DNA from: GCA-2693325 sp964011675
GTDB taxonomy: Bacteria > Latescibacterota > UBA2968 > UBA8231
Direction of reading: 5' to 3'
NCBI GenBank assembly: GCA_964011675.1
Contig: CAXGPR010000099.1
Span: 1-11,817, forward strand
DNA length: 11,817 bases
Numbering within the stretch: the first letter of the stretch is position 1; each line of letters begins with the position of its first letter. The notes beneath the pieces are model-generated. The model worked only from the letters and a program-made list of their open reading frames with translations, made no database searches and was not told the origin of the DNA. Made by a program: the position numbers and the translations under genes. Positions 1-7,121 of this stretch are shown here, piece by piece.

Positions 1-7
1 GCCATAA

Positions 8-51
8 AAAAAGTGGGAACTGGTCTCAGCAAAGAGCCCTTCCCACTTTTT
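8..51. terminator. Bidirectional intrinsic terminator downstream of trmB
   Basis: A perfect 12-bp inverted repeat pairs 8-19 (AAAAAGTGGGAA) with 40-51 (TTCCCACTTTTT). The 20-nt loop contains a second imperfect stem (GGTCTC against GAGCCC). A-rich and T-rich flanks give a T tract in both directions, so it can stop trmB on the minus strand and any gene arriving from the left. Its place 36 nt beyond the trmB stop codon fits. Confidence 0.85.
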
Positions 52-86
52 CTTCACCTTCTCATACGATAGGCGATTCTCATTCT

Positions 87-698
87 TTATTCCACGGGAG
101 TAAACTCTAATACGCGTCGGTAGATCGGCTTGCCCTCTGCAAGGTATTTCTCTTCATAATTAGTTTTAGCTCCTTCCCACTCCGCTTCAACTTCTCGCAT
201 AAGATGGCTTTGGGATAATACCTCAACCATCACGTCAAAGTATTCGCCAAAGTCAGTGGCTAACCAAAGGCGTCCTCCCTGAACCAAGGTGCGCTCAACC
301 TCGCTAAAAAACGCCACATCGAAAAGCCGCCGTTTGTGGTGGCGTTTTTTAGGCCAGGGATCGGGAAAGTAAATGTGATACGCACTGACGGATTTTGCAG
401 GCACAAAAAACTCGACAAATTCGCGCGCATCAGCACGAACAAACCGAACGTTGGAAAGCCTCCTACGCACGCACCGAGCATGGGCCATGCGAACATATTT
501 CATGGCCCATTCAACACCAACATAATTAATGTCTTCTCGGCGCATGGCCGTATCAATTAAAAACCGCCCTTTACCAACCCCAATTTCAATCTCAACAGGC
601 TTATCGCAACCAAATACTTCTGTCCATCTCAACATGGGATCTGCATCCCCTATATCAGCCAACTCTAACAGTAACTCGAGGTCAGCCCCGGTCGGCAT
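87..698 (-). CDS. trmB: tRNA (guanine-N7-)-methyltransferase TrmB
   Basis: A 203-aa cytosolic SAM-dependent enzyme that methylates N7 of G46 in the variable loop of tRNAs. The Rossmann SAM-binding motif EIGVGKG is at residues 38-44, with an acidic residue at the end of strand 2 (GVEW, 61-64). The family signature FPDPWPKKRHHKRR is at 111-124, and the C-terminal substrate loop TNYEEKYLAEGKPIYR at 179-194. The length is close to the short Gram-positive type and slightly shorter than E. coli TrmB. The ATG start is preceded by a good SD (GGAGGG, from CCCTCC at 704-709). The ATG at 703-701 is out of frame. The gene is bracketed by two terminators, so it is probably its own transcription unit; I could not pick out its promoter in the 40-nt gap upstream. 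All key motifs are intact. Confidence 0.96.
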   Translation of the reverse strand: MPTGADLELLLELADIGDADPMLRWTEVFGCDKPVEIEIGVGKGRFLIDTAMRREDINYVGVEWAMKYVRMAHARCVRRRLSNVRFVRADAREFVEFFVPAKSVSAYHIYFPDPWPKKRHHKRRLFDVAFFSEVERTLVQGGRLWLATDFGEYFDVMVEVLSQSHLMREVEAEWEGAKTNYEEKYLAEGKPIYRRVLEFTPVE

Positions 699-737
699 AA
701 CATCCCTCCACTAAAACATACGTTACAAATAGGGTAT

Positions 738-774
738 AAAAAGCGGACGCCGATCTTAGAAGATCGGCGTCCGC
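738..774 (-). terminator. Strong intrinsic terminator of the iscA-moeB unit
   Basis: A perfect 15-bp GC-rich hairpin: 743-757 pairs with 760-774, with a TTAGAA apex. On the minus strand it is followed by five T residues (A738-A742 on the plus strand). It lies 28 nt past the moeB stop codon and separates moeB from trmB. Confidence 0.92.
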
Positions 775-802
775 AAGAATATCGGATTGGAGTCGATTTA
801 AA

Positions 803-1990
803 TCAACCCGCCGCTTCGCTTTGAGACGGCAATCCACAAAATTGCTGATAATCGATGAGCTCAGTCACCGTGGGATGATCTCCGCAAACGGGACATTCGC
901 TATCGCGACGCAGCTTTAATTCGCGAAACTTCATATCCATCGCGTCGTAGAGAAGGACGCGCCCAGTCAGGGTTTTTCCTTCCCCAAGTACTAGCTTGAC
1001 CACTTCGGTGGCTTGCATTAGTCCGACAGTCCCCGGCAGCACGCCCAAGACGCCTCCTTCGGCACAGCTAGGTACCTCTCCCGGAGGAGGAGGCTCAGGA
1101 TAGAGACAGCGGTAACAGGGACCCTCACCAGGCACGTACACCGTGGCCTGTCCCTCGAAGCGGAAAATGCTACCATCTACTACCGGCTTTCCCGTCAACA
1201 CGGCCGCATCATTCACCAAATAACGCGTGGGAAAATTGTCACAGCCGTTGACAATAATGTCGTACTCTGCCATTACTTCATTAACATTGTGCGAAGTTAA
1301 TAGTTCGTAATGGGTCCGCACTTCAATGCCCGGATTCAAATCGAGCAGACGATCACGCGCCGCTTCGACCTTGGGTCGTCCAACGTCTGACTCGCCAAAT
1401 AGCACCTGGCGCTGTAGGTTACTCTTATCAACTACATCGGCATCTACCAAACCTATTTGTCCTATACCTGCCGCAGCCAAATAGAGCGCCGTAGGACACC
1501 CTAAGCCACCTGCTCCGACTAGCAGAACGCGTCCTTTGAGTAGTTTCTGCTGGCCTTGCTCGCCGACTTCTGGTAGTATGATGTGACGGGCGTAGCGCTG
1601 CATATCGTCTTCTGACAGCAATCCGCCCTGCTCAAATTGATATCCCGCATCTTTCCACCCTTTAAATCCACCGATCATGGACTTTACGTTGGCATAGCCC
1701 ATGAAAGCCAAATCTCGAGCAGCGAGTGCGGACCGATTCCCTCCAGCACAGTAGAGCACAATTTCTGCAGACCGGTCCATCGTGACGTCTTCTTCGACGT
1801 TTAGCTCGAGGAATCCGCGCGGTATGAGAGCGGCACCGGAAATATACCCATCCATAACTTCATCGCGCTCGCGCACGTCGACGATGTAGATTTTATCTCC
1901 AGCTTCAAGCTGTTTTTGCACTTCATCGGCCGTAACTTCTGCTATGTCCTGCTTCACTCTATTCAGAAGCTGGCTTGAGGTCACGTTCAT
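803..1990 (-). CDS. moeB: Rhodanese-MoeB/ThiF fusion: E1-like sulfur-carrier adenylyltransferase/sulfurtransferase
   Basis: A 395-aa cytosolic E1-like enzyme. It is expected to adenylate the C-terminal Gly-Gly of a sulfur carrier such as MoaD or ThiS and help load sulfur on it. The N-terminal rhodanese domain (about 18-118) carries the active-site loop CAGGNRSA with Cys81. The ThiF/MoeB domain (about 128-380) shows RYARHIILPE at 132-141, the nucleotide loop GAGGLG at 159-164, Asp183, the NLQRQ arginine finger at 191-195, Lys207 and Asp251. Its structural zinc ligands are two CxxC pairs (292/295 and 366/369), and Cys309 lies in the crossover loop PSCAEGGVLGVLPG. The domain order is the reverse of MOCS3/Uba4/MoeZ, where rhodanese is C-terminal. 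The ATG has a strong SD (GGAGGG, 1995-2000). It is the last gene of the run iscA - desulfurase ruin - moeB. No MoaD or ThiS partner is in the window, so the exact pathway (molybdopterin, thiamine, tRNA or cysteine) is open. Confidence 0.93.
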   Translation of the reverse strand: MNVTSSQLLNRVKQDIAEVTADEVQKQLEAGDKIYIVDVRERDEVMDGYISGAALIPRGFLELNVEEDVTMDRSAEIVLYCAGGNRSALAARDLAFMGYANVKSMIGGFKGWKDAGYQFEQGGLLSEDDMQRYARHIILPEVGEQGQQKLLKGRVLLVGAGGLGCPTALYLAAAGIGQIGLVDADVVDKSNLQRQVLFGESDVGRPKVEAARDRLLDLNPGIEVRTHYELLTSHNVNEVMAEYDIIVNGCDNFPTRYLVNDAAVLTGKPVVDGSIFRFEGQATVYVPGEGPCYRCLYPEPPPPGEVPSCAEGGVLGVLPGTVGLMQATEVVKLVLGEGKTLTGRVLLYDAMDMKFRELKLRRDSECPVCGDHPTVTELIDYQQFCGLPSQSEAAG

Positions 1991-2047
1991 ATATCCCTCC
2001 GTCCATCCTTAAATTGCCACTGTTTTTTCTGTGTATTCATTTGCTTC

Positions 2048-2851
2048 TTAATTCCTTCCGTCGACTCGCAGAGGCTCAAATAAGCGTATTACTCCATCAG
2101 TTACGTAATCAAATTCAGATCGTGAAGAGAAGCGTCCCAGACCGAAACGTAGGGTTGATTGCGTTTCGGCATCACTCCGTCTCATAGCCGACAGTATATA
2201 CGATGGAACAGGCTTATCCGATGAGCAGGCAGCCACGGAAGAGAGATCGCCCTCTTCTATAAGCGAGGTTAGAGCAATTTCACAGGCTCTGCCCAGACCA
2301 ACGATACCTGACACATTGAGCGTTCCTGCGCGCAGAACCTGCTCTTGTCCTCTACCTACGATTTGTATCCTTGATACGAACGCGCGAAGAGCGGTTCAGC
2401 GTTCTAACTTCGTTATTAATCGCCCGTTATGGCCTGATCCTGCGCATTGGGATCAATCTGACCCGACCGACCGACTTCTAAATAAGCGATGCAAAATCTC
2501 TTATTCGCTGGCGGTCTACAAACGTCCAACACGTCTTTATGCCTAGTCCCAGCCGTAATGATATGCTCTGTTTTCACCCAATCGGCGACGTCTTTCAGGG
2601 CTGATTTGTTTGCCTCCTTAGCTCCCGATGTGGAAAGCACCTCGCGCTAGCGCGCATTGAGCAGAGTGGCAACTTTTCGACGTGCCTGACCAACGGCCAT
2701 AGCCGCTTTTTGACCGAAGCTATGCGTCGCACTGGAAGCATTCCCAAATCATTCACAGAAGTAGAGCAAAATAGCCTCAAGCAGACGACAACCTACGGGG
2801 GTGATAACCAAGTAACCCATGTAAATAGATATGTAAAATCGGGTCAGACAT
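2048..2851 (-). pseudogene. iscS: Cysteine desulfurase (IscS/NifS family) pseudogene
   Basis: Remains of a PLP-dependent cysteine desulfurase, about 268 codons against the usual 380-400. The original ATG is probably at 2851-2849, 3 nt after the iscA stop. N-terminal pieces read TPVGCRLLEAILLYFCE, stop (TGA 2751-2749), FGNASSATHSFGQKAAMAVG, then NAR, stop (TAG 2649-2647), then TSGAKEANKSALKDVADW and HIITAGTRHKDVLDVC up to IDPNAQDQAITGD and a TAA at 2418-2416. The core with the PLP lysine is gone. Similarity resumes near 2380 with IVGRGQEQVLRAGTLNVSG, then GIVGLGRACEIA, then AACSSDKPVPSYIL (the catalytic-Cys loop), then STLRFGLGRFSSRSEFDYV. The roughly 50 residues normally lying between the last helix and the Cys loop are missing too. 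Intact relatives read TSGATEANN, HKAVLDTC, RAGTLNVPGIVG, SACSSG and LRFSLGRFTTEEEIDY. It cannot make an active enzyme. Confidence 0.9.
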
Positions 2852-2854
2852 GGA

Positions 2855-3178
2855 CTAAGCGCTGAAGGACTCTCCGCATCCGCAGGTGGTGCGCGCGTTG
2901 GGGTTTTCGATTTTAAATCCTGCTCCCATCAACCCGTCGTGGTAGTCTAGCGTAACCCCGTTCAGATAGAGACCGCTTTTCATATCGATAAATATTTTGA
3001 CACCCTTGGTTTCAAAAACGTGGTCCATTTCACCACTACCTTCAGCGAACTCTAGCTTGTATTGAAAACCAGAGCACCCGCCACCCATCACCCCCATGCG
3101 TAACCCACCTTGAACGTGACCATCTTTGTCGATCAGGGACTTAATCTTCTCTGCGGCAGCATCTGTTACAACGACCAT
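2855..3178 (-). CDS. iscA: A-type iron-sulfur carrier (IscA/ErpA/HesB family)
   Basis: A 107-aa cytosolic A-type carrier that receives Fe-S clusters and passes them to apo-enzymes. The three invariant cysteines are present: Cys35 in GGGCSGFQY, and Cys99 and Cys101 in TTCGCGESFSA at the C-terminus. The domain has full family length. The ATG has a good SD (GGAAGG, from CCTTCC at 3187-3192, 8-nt spacing). The cysteine desulfurase pseudogene begins 3 nt past the stop, so the two were once a coupled pair, which supports a role in cluster assembly. Sequence alone does not separate IscA from ErpA or SufA; the symbol follows the desulfurase neighbour. The gene itself shows no damage. Confidence 0.94.
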   Translation of the reverse strand: MVVVTDAAAEKIKSLIDKDGHVQGGLRMGVMGGGCSGFQYKLEFAEGSGEMDHVFETKGVKIFIDMKSGLYLNGVTLDYHDGLMGAGFKIENPNARTTCGCGESFSA

Positions 3179-4024
3179 AGTGTATTCCTTCCCATCGAAA
3201 CTATTCCAACAATAAGACGATTAGAAAATCGAAGACTTCATAACGTCGGAAACATCATCATGTTGACGATAAACGCCACAGTGATGACAGTCCCGCTCAG
3301 ATGTTTCCTTGCTATATTAATGGCACCCAATGAGAATATTAACGACCTTATCGTTTCTTTCCTTCAAATCCTGACACCGGTCAATTTGCACACTAATCTT
3401 GTGCTGCTCCTACTTGATGTTCTTGTTAGAGGAGTGACAAGCTATCCTCCTGTAGCACTTCGCGTTTTGAGGGGGAAGAGATCACAAATACGATCCAGAT
3501 CACACCTCAACACCTTCAAGCTCTGTACGGCCAAAAGGCGTCGCAGCTGAGGCTGTCAATAGAGACGGAATGCCATTTCTGAAAGCTATTCGAGTCAGGA
3601 ATTATCCGCTATGCACAATAACGAAAAGTCAGAGTGTCACCCCTGATCGGATTGCTAAATCGCCGATCGGCGTAACGGAGTCATATTTTGTCAGAAATGT
3701 AATTCATACTTTTAGTACACATCATTTATTTTAAAGGAAAGCCCAACAGCAGTCAACCACCTTCTCATGAGTGCACTTTCAACGAGCGGTTTATCTGCTG
3801 AAGTGATATTAAACTGTGCACTTACATCACTTGTAAATTTCTTCTTTTCAATTTCATTGAGTTAGATGCATAACCGATTACCCAGCCACACAGTTAAGAT
3901 GAAACCAATCTCGCTTAAGCGCGCCTTCAGGGCAGGCCTAAGCAGATCACTCATTTTTTCTGCAGAGGCGGCATCAAGGATTATATTCAGCTGACACACA
4001 AATGAATCAAGTGGTTGACAAATC
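3179..4024. other. 846-bp gap with no convincing gene (possible gene ruins)
   Basis: No frame here gives a recognisable protein. On the minus strand a frame from ATG 4026-4024 to TAA 3714-3712 (105 triplets) is broken only once, by TAA 3864-3862. A second minus-strand frame ending at 3240-3238 encodes a hydrophobic stretch (LSGTVITVAFIVNMMMF) but has stops at 3366-3364 and 3444-3442. A plus-strand frame covers 3110-3550 but starts inside iscA antisense and has no credible start. These may be decayed genes like the desulfurase nearby, or chance. The gap also holds a promoter toward iscA and the 12-bp palindrome CGCCGATCGGCG at 3661-3672. Confidence 0.5.
3728..3756 (-). promoter_or_regulatory. 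Candidate sigma70-like promoter toward iscA
   Basis: On the minus strand the -35 TTGACT (3756-3751) is separated by exactly 17 nt from the -10 TAAAAT (3733-3728). It sits in A/T-rich non-coding DNA and points at iscA. If used, the start would be near 3721 and the leader would be about 540 nt, which is long. A closer promoter may exist that I cannot see. Confidence 0.4.
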
Positions 4025-4573
4025 ATGGTCTATATTTCAGCAATTATTTTGTGCGCGTTTGCGTGGCACTCCGAAGCGACAACTGTCGAGCGGTTCTCAC
4101 TGCGTCAGTTGGCTACGCAATCCGAGCGGATTCTCGTTGTCACCTGCCTGGAACGAAACTACGAATACACAGATGGTGGACCCACTACTCGTTACGAGTT
4201 CGCAGTTAACGAAATCATAAAAGGCCCTGCCGATTCGCATATAACAATCTATTTACCCGGTGGGATCATCGGCGCATTCGAATCGCGTATCGCGGGTATG
4301 CCGACATTCTCTGTGGGTTCAAAAGATATTCTGTTCTTGACGGCGCCCAACTTCGCTGGAACTGCTTGGCCCATAGGACTGGGACAGGGTGCATTCCAAA
4401 TACAATCGGGTAAAGATGACGTGCCCCGGGTGTACCAACGCCTCGACGGGCTCACCTTACACAATAGAGCTCTCAAGCCTACGCACGATATTGAACCCGT
4501 TCAGGGCAGCGCGCTGGCATCATTTCTCCAACGCGTGCGATCGCTAAGCAAGTCCGATGACAGCGTACAGTAA
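4025..4573 (+). CDS. Uncharacterised secreted protein encoded with a matrixin protease
   Basis: A 182-aa protein that I cannot assign to a named family. The N-terminus (MVYISAIILCAFAWHSEA) is hydrophobic and looks like a signal peptide with cleavage near residue 18. It lacks the usual positive charge in its first residues, so export is likely but not certain. The mature part looks like a small beta-rich domain with recognisable blocks: SLRQLATQSERILVVTC (25-41), TRYEFAVNEIIKGP (55-68), a GG turn in ITIYLPGGIIG, GMPTFSVGSKDILFL (91-105) and GLGQGAFQI (118-126). The last 30 residues are polar. An in-frame stop at 4016-4018 fixes ATG 4025 as the first start; the SD is weak (AAGTGG). Its 3' end overlaps the protease gene by 17 nt, so the two are probably translated together and may act together, as a partner, chaperone or substrate. 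Confidence 0.8.
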   Translation: MVYISAIILCAFAWHSEATTVERFSLRQLATQSERILVVTCLERNYEYTDGGPTTRYEFAVNEIIKGPADSHITIYLPGGIIGAFESRIAGMPTFSVGSKDILFLTAPNFAGTAWPIGLGQGAFQIQSGKDDVPRVYQRLDGLTLHNRALKPTHDIEPVQGSALASFLQRVRSLSKSDDSVQ

Positions 4574-7121
4574 GCTTTTTGCCCTGCTATTTTGCTGCCT
4601 TATCTGCAGTTCGGCACACGCCTTCCTCATACAAACGTTCAGCGGAGAAGATACCCCCATACAGCAGACTTGGGCCAATCCAGAACGAATCCCCTACGTC
4701 TTGTATCACACTGGGTCCGATGACCTAACGAACGCAGAGAGCCATCGGATCATTCGGGAAAGCTTTCAGATCTGGGAAGACGTCCCCGGCGCGCGGGTTG
4801 CGTTCTCAGACCTAGGCGTTACTACGACGAGAACCCCCTCGCGCAGAGATCAGCACAACCTCATTTTTTTTGACGAAACCAACGCTTTTTTACAGGCTCC
4901 CCGCGGATCGGGTATCATAGCCGTCACCCGCATCAATTCCAACGCGCTCAATGGCAACATAATTGACGCAGACATAATCTTTAACGGGCTTGAATTCCGA
5001 TTTTCCAGCGATGAACAGCCCGTCGCAGGCGCCGTCAACCTCAAAGATGTTACCGTTCACGAAGTAGGGCATTTACTCGGGCTGGAACACACTCCTTTGG
5101 ATGGTCCGGCCCGTTCGCGCCCCACGATGAACCCGTTTAACCGCGGCGACGGACCGGGACTCGGACAAACCTTGGAAGCCGATGATATCGCAGGCGTGTG
5201 TTTTCTCTATCCGACGCCAGAGTATAAACCGAGCGTCGGCAGCATCAGCGGCACCGTGAGTGATATAGAGGGAAAGGGGCTCTTTGGCGTCCACGTTATA
5301 GCCCAAAATACAGAGACGAAGACGCAAATCAGCACCGTGTCGGGCGCCTACGAAGGGCAGGGAGGGCGATACCGAATCGAAGGACTGCCTCCGGGTCCCT
5401 ACCGCGTCCACATGGCACCCATAGAAGGGACCATTGATGCGGATAATTTTGGCGGTATATTTAGCCGGTTCGCAACGGGCTTTACCCCAGAATACTACGA
5501 CAATAGCAGGGTAGAAAACACGGCGCAAATAATCCAACTGCGTCCGGGTCGGACAATTAGAACAATCGATTTCACAACCGGTTTCATACGTCCAGGGTTC
5601 CCCAGCATAGAGCTGTCTGGACTAACAGCAAACACGCCTGACACCACGGGCCCATACACCGTGCGCGTGAAAGCGCTGAATACGGACCAACTTTGGCTGC
5701 ACTACCGAAGCAATCTTACCATCTCGGATCGTCTCCCTATGGAGGCAACGGGTAACAACCTGTTTGCTGCTAGCATACCCGGCCAACCAGTCTATGCTCA
5801 AGTCGAGTATCGTGTTGAGGCACGCAATGACTCCGTAGACCAGATTTTTTTTCCAGATAACGATCGATGGTTTCGCTTTGACGTCCTCGAACTAAGCGGA
5901 GCACCCTTGGTTTTTACAGCACTACGCGGATCGGACTTCATCAGCGTCGTTGACACCGAGACTCGGACCGAACAGGCGCGCGTTGCCGTGGGCGACGAGC
6001 CCATCCAAATCATCGTGGGTCCCGCAGGGTATTTTCTCTACGTTTCCAATCTCTCTTCCAATGAGATAAGCGTTATTTCCGCGGCAACTTTTCAAGAAGT
6101 CGACCGCATAGGAACTTCCATTCAGCCCCTGGATATGGCTATCAGTCCCAACGGCAGCACGTTATATGCTACTAACTCTGGATCCGGCACCCTGACGATC
6201 GTCGATTTAGAAACGCGTTCGGCCCGCACTGCGTGGCTTGCAGGCCTGACCACGGGGCCATACGGCATCGCTGTACGTGATGACAAAGTATACGCCACAG
6301 ATTTAACTAATAACCAACTCCTCATAATGGACCCCGAAGGTATAATTCGATCGAGAGTAGATGTTGCTCTTCAACCACGCTCCCTGGCACTTAGCCCAGA
6401 TGGGAAGCGGCTCTACGTAACGAGTATGAGAGAAAATGTGTTAACTGTTGTCGATGCCGAAACGGACAAAATTAGCGTTCGCGCGAGCCTTCCTGTTAGC
6501 GGCACCTTTGCCGTTGCTGTGCATCCTACTAACGAACAGGTCTACCTAACGGCTCACAATGAAGGAAGCGTTCTCGTACTAAATGCAGATGATCTGAGCG
6601 TACTAGCACAGATATTCACTGGTGAAAACCCGCGCGGCATAGCCTTCACACCAGATGGACAAACGGCGTTCGTCACAAATGCCTTTTCCGATGAAACCGT
6701 CTTAATTGACGCTGCTACGAACCAGGTAACAGGACGATATCGCTCGGGCGACGAACCCCGCGGTATCGTGGTGAGCTATCCCGTGCAGCTCACTCAGGAC
6801 ACCTCCGTTTCCGAAATGAGTGCCACGCCCTCGCGCTACAGCTTAGATCCTCCCTATCCCAACCCATTTAATGCGGAAACGCGGATCACCTACAGAATCC
6901 CGGCAGACGGCCAGAATTTGGAGCCAGTCCGACTCACTATCCATAACGGGTTGGGACAACGCGTACGTCTGTTAGTAGATGCGGTGCATGAACACGGTGT
7001 ATATCAGGCTCAATGGGATGGGCTCGACGAGGATGGGCAAGTACTATCAACGGGGGTCTATATTCTCTCACTGCAGGCCGGCCCCTACCGACAGACGCGC
7101 AAACTACTCCTTCTTCGCTGA
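4557..7121 (+). CDS. Secreted matrixin-like zinc metalloprotease with YVTN beta-propeller and C-terminal sorting-like domain
   Basis: An 854-aa exported multidomain protein. The signal peptide is MTAYSKLFALLFCCLICSSAHA (1-22). The metzincin catalytic domain (about 40-218) has the zinc site HEVGHLLGLEH at 168-178 with catalytic Glu169, and a Met-turn at Met191 (TMNPF). This is the matrixin arrangement HExxHxxGxxH plus Met, so active peptidase is expected. Residues about 228-342 form a carboxypeptidase-regulatory-like beta domain (ISGTVSDIEGKGLFGVHV, GGRYRIEGLPPGPYRV). A beta-sandwich spacer follows (about 348-445), then seven YVTN-type repeats (about 451-740, typically VSPDGxxLYVTN...VVDxxT) that should close a beta-propeller. 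The end (about 758-854; YPNPFNAETRITY, QWDGLDEDGQVLSTGVY, RKLLLLR) matches the FlgD-Ig / type IX sorting style of tail. The start overlaps the preceding secreted-protein gene, and the end overlaps cysK convergently by 18 nt. The substrate is unknown. Confidence 0.9.
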   Translation: MTAYSKLFALLFCCLICSSAHAFLIQTFSGEDTPIQQTWANPERIPYVLYHTGSDDLTNAESHRIIRESFQIWEDVPGARVAFSDLGVTTTRTPSRRDQHNLIFFDETNAFLQAPRGSGIIAVTRINSNALNGNIIDADIIFNGLEFRFSSDEQPVAGAVNLKDVTVHEVGHLLGLEHTPLDGPARSRPTMNPFNRGDGPGLGQTLEADDIAGVCFLYPTPEYKPSVGSISGTVSDIEGKGLFGVHVIAQNTETKTQISTVSGAYEGQGGRYRIEGLPPGPYRVHMAPIEGTIDADNFGGIFSRFATGFTPEYYDNSRVENTAQIIQLRPGRTIRTIDFTTGFIRPGFPSIELSGLTANTPDTTGPYTVRVKALNTDQLWLHYRSNLTISDRLPMEATGNNLFAASIPGQPVYAQVEYRVEARNDSVDQIFFPDNDRWFRFDVLELSGAPLVFTALRGSDFISVVDTETRTEQARVAVGDEPIQIIVGPAGYFLYVSNLSSNEISVISAATFQEVDRIGTSIQPLDMAISPNGSTLYATNSGSGTLTIVDLETRSARTAWLAGLTTGPYGIAVRDDKVYATDLTNNQLLIMDPEGIIRSRVDVALQPRSLALSPDGKRLYVTSMRENVLTVVDAETDKISVRASLPVSGTFAVAVHPTNEQVYLTAHNEGSVLVLNADDLSVLAQIFTGENPRGIAFTPDGQTAFVTNAFSDETVLIDAATNQVTGRYRSGDEPRGIVVSYPVQLTQDTSVSEMSATPSRYSLDPPYPNPFNAETRITYRIPADGQNLEPVRLTIHNGLGQRVRLLVDAVHEHGVYQAQWDGLDEDGQVLSTGVYILSLQAGPYRQTRKLLLLR

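Noticed and set aside
2749..2751. In-frame TGA of the desulfurase as a possible selenocysteine codon
   Set aside because: A second in-frame stop (TAG), a third (TAA) and large deletions follow, and the position in the family is not a selenocysteine site. Simple decay explains it.
3110..3550. 146-codon open frame on the plus strand upstream of and antisense to iscA
   Set aside because: Its first part is antisense to the certain iscA gene, it has no SD, and the translation shows no recognisable domain. Its hydrophobic patches can come from the composition of the opposite strand.
3661..3672. Perfect 12-bp palindrome CGCCGATCGGCG
   Set aside because: It has no T tract, no second copy and no clear promoter next to it, so neither a terminator nor an operator call is supported.
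4015..4036. TTGACA followed by TATATT before the secreted-protein gene
   Set aside because: The two words are only 10 nt apart, far too close for a sigma70 promoter, and the second lies inside the coding region.
5073..5537. 154-codon open frame on the minus strand
   Set aside because: It is antisense to the matrixin and regulatory-like domains of the protease gene and shows no motif.
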